From the NCBI GenBank assembly GCA_026874595.1, contig CM049314.1:28721729-28785728 (forward strand): DNA of 64,000 nucleotides. Reading direction: 5' to 3'. Below the pieces are notes generated by a model. That model did no database searches, had not been told where the DNA came from, and saw nothing but the letters and a program-made list of their open reading frames with translations. Positions 59,451 to 64,000 of the stretch are shown one piece after another. Every line of letters begins with the position of its first letter. Positions within the stretch are counted from its first letter, which is position 1. A program made the position numbers and the translations under genes. This stretch comes from Sipunculus nudus. Its lineage: Eukaryota > Annelida > Sipuncula > Golfingiida > Sipunculidae.

Positions 59451-60289
59451 CTTACATTTGATATGTTTAGGATAAAAAGATTGTTTACATCATGCAGAAG
59501 TAAATATGAAATGGCCGTAAAGGTAAATTGTACACAACAGATAATGAATTGCATTTTTGTGCAGGTTTCATGCAAAATTTATATTGAACAGCACATTGTA
59601 AAAAGTACCAGTTTACATGCAGGGTAACAGATGTTTGTAACACAACTTAAAGACAATGCCTTGGCTTCAACAGCTTAACAGTAATTCAAGAACTTTCCAC
59701 TTGAAATGCATTCTACTTCCGATACAGAGTTAAGAAACATATTTTTTATACACTTATACTCTGTAATTTACAATACTGTTAATACAAACACAGGGGGCCC
59801 ATTCCTAATGGATACCTGAAAGCTCATTCTTTGGGCTATAAATTAATCTGACTAAATCTGCTACTGAACAAAACGTCCTTGTCTAGACTCTGTCCCAGTA
59901 CCAGATAAATTTTTCAGGCCTTTGCATAAAGGTTTCCATAGGACCTACTTGTCAAATAAGGCAAGTAGGAGACAACTTTCGGTTGCCCTGCCACTGTTAC
60001 ATAATTATTATCATACAAATTTAAACTAATCCAATTTCATGTAACTTGAGGTGGCCATAGATTTGGTATACAGCATGAAACATAATATTCATATTAAGCA
60101 TTGTGATATTTCTGTTAACTCAGGTAACCGTTCTGGAGAAATGGTCTAAGTGCTCTGCCAAATATCTGGCATGACGACAATGATTTTAATTTTAGGAAAA
60201 ATTCTTAGATATGTATCCTGTTTTGTCTCAAATTCATATTCTCGTGTAACCTAATGATGGTCTGCAGTCAACACGATCACTCTTTTTAT
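59451..60289. other. Low-copy DNA, no gene seen
   Basis: Two opposite 60-70 codon frames overlap at 59363-59627. No feature was recognised. Confidence 0.4.
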
Positions 60290-61696
60290 AAACAACTGAC
60301 CCATGGGCCATGACGCTCAGCTAAATTTGACTTGGAGCTCATTTCTCTATTAATGTTTTATATTGTCTGTGAGAATAGCCTATGGCTAATGTTATAATGT
60401 TCAATATAAGGTTCAAAGGAAAATAGATACAATTTGTACCTTGTCTGTCTGGATGCTCAAATTCAATTTTTTTTTTGCTCATAGCACAAAGAATATTGCC
60501 CGTGCACCATGAACATTTCTGTTTTCAAAAGAGATTTGCCTTTAACCTCCCTGGATGTTGCTTTAGAAGATTCTAAGCCTAATAAATACAATTTGTACTT
60601 AGGTCACGATGATCACATTTCATGTTTCCAAGGAAATTTGCCTAGGGCCAATCTGGATGTCATGATAGAAGATTATAGGCCTAATAGATAAACTTTGTGC
60701 CCTTCTGACTGTTTGGGTGCTCAAAACCATTTTTCTGGTCTATAGGTCACAGATTATAGGTCACCATGACGTACTTTCAGGTTTCCAAGGACATTTGCAC
60801 AGGACCTCCCTAAATTTTTTGTTCTAAGATTCTAGGCTTTATGGATACAATTCGTGTCACATCTGACTGTCAGGGTGCTCAAAATCATCTGCAAAATATA
60901 GGTTTCAGTGATCTAATTTTAAGTTTCCTAGGACATTTGCCAAGGACCTCCTTTAATTTGGTGTTAGAAGATTCTAGGCTTTATGGAAACAATTTGTGCC
61001 CTGTCTGACTATCTGGGTGCTTATATGATATCTTTTCCTATAGGTCGCAAAATATAGGTCATGGTGACCTATTTTTAGGTTTCCGAGGACATTTGCCATT
61101 GACGTCTCAGAATTAACATAAAAAGATTCTAGATCCTTACAGATATCATTTGTGCCATGTCTGTCTTTCTGGGTGCTCAAAATCCTGGTTTCGGCCTGTA
61201 GGTCGCAAAATGTAGGTCACCATGACCTCATTTTAGGTTTACAAACATCTGCCTAGAACCTCCCAGGATATTGTGGTAGAAGATTCTAGGCCTATCATAT
61301 ATGATTTGTGCCCGTCTTACATTCAGGGTGGTCGAAATCGTGTTTTTTGGGCTGATATTCTGACATTTAGGATGTTCATAGGAAATGTTTTTCCTACAGG
61401 TTGCAGAATATAGGTCACAGTGACCTTATTTCAGATTTCCAAGGACATTTGCCTAGGACCTCCCTGAATGTAATGTTGTATGTCATAATCATAGATTCCA
61501 GGCCTAATGGATACAATTTGTGCCCCATCTGACTATCTGGGTGCTCAAAATCATGTTTTTAGCCAGTAGGTCACAAAATATAGGTCACCATGACGTACTT
61601 TCAGGTTACCAAGGAGATTTGCCTAAAAATTTCGTGAATATTGTGTTAGAAGATTCTCGGCCTAACAGATAGGATTTGTCCCCATCCGCAGAAGTT
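60290..61696 (+). mobile_element. Family A head with GATTCTAGG tandem array
   Basis: The head AAACAACTGACCCATGGGCC is followed by GACGCTCAGCTAAATT. Eight units of about 140-160 bp follow, each with AGGTTTCCAAGGACATTTGC, AGAAGATTCTAGGCC, a CAATTTGTGCC phrase and GGTGCTCAAAATC, plus AGGTCAC half sites. The units match, in shortened form, the 300 bp units of the composite at 48935. No family A tail is found; a family D element begins at 61697. Confidence 0.7.
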
Positions 61697-62207
61697 AACA
61701 AGAGCACTGCAAATGTGCATTAAATATGCCCGTCTTGTATCTGGTGATATGCGTATATACATATGCGTGAATTTTTATGAGAATGTAATTCAGGTGAGAA
61801 ACTCTATTAAATATATCTGGTAAATATGTATAATGAGTTTCATGAAAATCCATAGGATTTTCTCATTTCTCTGATCTCATTAAATATGCATGGATTTCAC
61901 TGGTAAATAAAACTTAGGTGAGATATTTTTTAGATTGACATTTTTGATTAATTAAATCAAAATCATTCCCATTCTCCGTAAGTTATTGTGGCATCTACAA
62001 AGTAGCTGAGTGACACGTACGTGTCACCTTATTAAATATGCGTTGATGTTGCCCATAATCCTACTTGGGCAAGATACAATTGGTCCAGTGATTGAGTGCC
62101 CAAAATTCCATCAAAGCCCTGGTAAGTTATTGGGCAACACTAAAAATTAATGGATAGATTATTGGTATACCATAATACTCCTGTCATTTTACTCGCATAT
62201 AAAAATC
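61697..62207 (+). mobile_element. Family D element, copy 2
   Basis: The head AACAAGAGCACTGCAAATGT ends in GTGC, giving GCAC/GTGC arms. It matches 43030-43548 along its length, including GAATGTAATTCAGGTGAGAA and a terminal ATAATACTCCTGTC. Both copies are about 510 bp. Confidence 0.7.
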
Positions 62208-62445
62208 ATTTAGGCAACTAAGCATACCATATTTAATAACAATCCATCAAGTGGTTCCTCAGAAAAATACTCAAGTTTTTTTGTATAAATAGCTCTGCAG
62301 CCTTGAAAATTAGGTCAAGGTCAACCATCTTTGAACTTCACCAATATTTTCTTGGTATACATCAAACCTGAACAAGAGACATGTTTCTTTTTTCAGATAT
62401 TCTGCTCACAATCTTAAAATTAATGGAGGGACAGACAGACAGCAA
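62208..62445 (+). repeat. Family C-like unit fragment
   Basis: AAAATTAGGTCAAGGTCAAC, CCATCTTTGAACTTCACC and a GGGACAGACAGACAG tract match the 305 bp units and tail approach of 32031-33037. Confidence 0.55.
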
Positions 62446-62879
62446 AACATGAGAAAAGAAATTGCATGTATGCCTGTATACTGGACTTAAATTTATTATA
62501 AACCTTAATGAATAAATCTTATATAAATCGGACCCAACCTCACTTTCTAAGCTTCACTCCTTAGGGAGAGAGGCTATAAATATTCTGTGGGTAGACTTTC
62601 TAAGGACCCCTGGAGTGCAAAACCATTTTTCTGTTCATTTTTCTTCTGTCTTGCCCCACATTATATTTCAAATATCGATGATTTTCAAAAACTTAACTTT
62701 GGACACAATATTTTTTTCTTAGATTTCCATCTGATATTATTTTTGTTACCTTGATCTAATTTCTAAGGTCACACACTCCATAGCAGGTTATCATGATCCT
62801 TAAACATTGCGGGAAGCTATCAGCTATTGCTCAGCAACCGCAAATATCTAGTTGAATTTTTGAGTCAATATAAATCTTA
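62446..62879. other. Low-copy DNA, no gene seen
   Basis: Nothing recognised. Confidence 0.4.
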
Positions 62880-63381
62880 GGCAAAAAGGTAAATGATATG
62901 TTTGTAATGCATCGCCCACGTCACTTTAAACCCTCCGCATCAAACATTTATTTTTTGCCTAAGTGACAGGTGGTTATCTGGTAACATTGTCAATCACTAC
63001 TAAAACAAATCTATGACTCCTGCGTCAGTCAGTTTCCCTCCTTTTTATACTTGGACCATTTTTACCCGTGAATATACTTCAAAACACAGAAAATTCCTCT
63101 GAACTTTTGACCAGTATTGACTCTGGTTTGTATGTTAATATTATACGTGAAGGAATTAAATGTCACAAATTTAGAGGATCCTTTCAAACTTTTGAATAAT
63201 TCGACATAAACTTTTTTATATATTATTTTTTTTAATATTCGTTGTCATTTCTGTGCTAGTGCACGAGTAATAACAGGATTTTACCCTATTTTCAAGGTAA
63301 AAAAAAACTAAATTAAAATGCTGCCTGCATCATTTTCCCCCAAAAAAGTGCCTGAGAAACATATAATTAATTTTTTTTGCC
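62880..63381. mobile_element. PIF/Harbinger-like MITE, copy 3 (long)
   Basis: The left end GGCAAAAAGG and right end TTTTTTTTGCC are flanked by TTA on both sides (62877-62879, 63382-63384). The inner right arm holds GTGCCTGAGAAACATA, as in the other copies. An extra inverted pair closes at 62959 (TTTTTTGCC then TAA), suggesting a smaller copy fused with or inserted beside the first. Confidence 0.6.
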
Positions 63382-63384
63382 TTA

Positions 63385-64000
63385 CTGTGGATTACTATAT
63401 TCCTGTCTTGCACAAATGTCTTGTAAAAATGAATGCCTGCGTGTGCTGATAACTATATAAGGATTCTGTACTACCATGGGATAATTTTCAAAGATTTTAC
63501 AGGTAATCTGCAAAAAGTGTTTGAAAGTTTGCTTGGAAAATGAATGTTCACTGCCAATAAGAGCCTCAAAGTACATGTATGCAGTCGCCACTGAAGGCCT
63601 CCAAACGACAACCTAAAATTGAGGGATAACAGGGAATTGCTTAGGGAATGTACAATTTAGAGTAAGGTCAGGGTAAAAAATAACTATCAGGAACAAATCT
63701 TTGACCTAGGACTGATATTGTTCCAAATTTAAGCTTTTAAAATCATCCATATTGGTGATCTAGCACAAACAGAAAATGGCAGAGGAAAGAATAAGTGCTT
63801 TTTTTAATTAAAATAAAAGGTTTTGCACTCAGGAGGGGTCCCTGATTAAGTAGGTCTAAACGCAATTATTTTTTTCCCAGATTTTAATAATAATATAAAA
63901 AAAACTCAACAACCACACAGCGCAGATCTGGGGAGAGGGGTGGCAGTTTGGGAGTCCAGACCCCCCCCCTGCTCTCAACCTTTTTATTTAACAAATCTTA
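63385..64000. other. Low-copy DNA, no gene seen
   Basis: The 69-codon minus-strand frame at 63382-63591 is not recognised. The window ends in a C run with flanking GGAGTCCAGA, which may be an element end. Confidence 0.35.

Noticed and set aside
60500-61690. CRISPR-like array
   Set aside because: Units of ~150 bp repeat along their full length with no unique spacers, in eukaryotic repeat DNA.

Overview
The window looks like animal nuclear DNA, most likely from a bivalve mollusc. It is AT-rich and almost free of coding sequence. It is packed with short non-autonomous repeats carrying arrays of GTGACC/TTGACC, GACGGACGG tails and GGTGGCGCCACC palindromes, plus long (AT)n and (CT)n microsatellites and many runs of 10 or more C or G. 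The bivalve assignment rests on the style of the repeats and is inference. There are no bacterial operons, rRNA genes, CRISPR arrays or credible tRNA genes.

Layout. 1-6284: a 3.3 kb direct tandem duplication, nearly identical, each copy carrying one family A element and one Harbinger-like MITE. 6285-13186: low-copy AT-rich DNA with no gene seen. 13187-22748: three minus-oriented family A elements or fragments, separated by low-copy DNA and an A-B-A duplication, with a plus-oriented tail fragment at the end. 22749-28951: low-copy DNA with a 506 bp foldback element, a hAT-like fragment, an inverted tail pair and two large AT microsatellites. 29047-34600: repeat cluster including a miniature LTR retrotransposon (TRIM-like) with a tRNA-Pro primer site, and a hairpin-ended element. 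35016-40900: a MITE, a GC-rich patch with a possible short first exon, long low-copy DNA, and a TTACCTG-rich patch. 40916-47168: more repeat families, including a hAT-like insertion inside a family A element. 47724-54050: a 25 bp minisatellite split by a 5.0 kb composite element that is itself invaded by other elements. 55015-56401: the one convincing protein-coding signal, the last exon of a tyrosine kinase gene on the minus strand. 57060-64000: tandem-cored repeats and a third Harbinger-like MITE.

Family A is the dominant repeat. Its head is AACAAG followed by the palindrome GGGACCCATGGGTC and then GCTCAGCTGA. Its tail is a GACGGACGG tract followed by a terminal hairpin (AGCTCAGATGACT / AGTCAGCTGAGCT) and CTAAAA. 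Interiors are modular: either GTGACC-rich ~150 bp units plus a conserved distal core, or GATTCTAGG tandem units. Nesting at 48935-53952 lets the element ends be read against empty sites. Because the ends carry hairpins and no long terminal inverted repeat, a rolling-circle (Helitron/Helentron-like) origin is a hypothesis worth testing, but no transposase is present here.

No cooperating gene system is visible. The points most worth following are the TRIM with internal Pol III-like boxes, the nested family A insertions with readable boundaries, the shared head design of several repeat families, and the dense nuclear-receptor-like half sites that family A carries through the genome.
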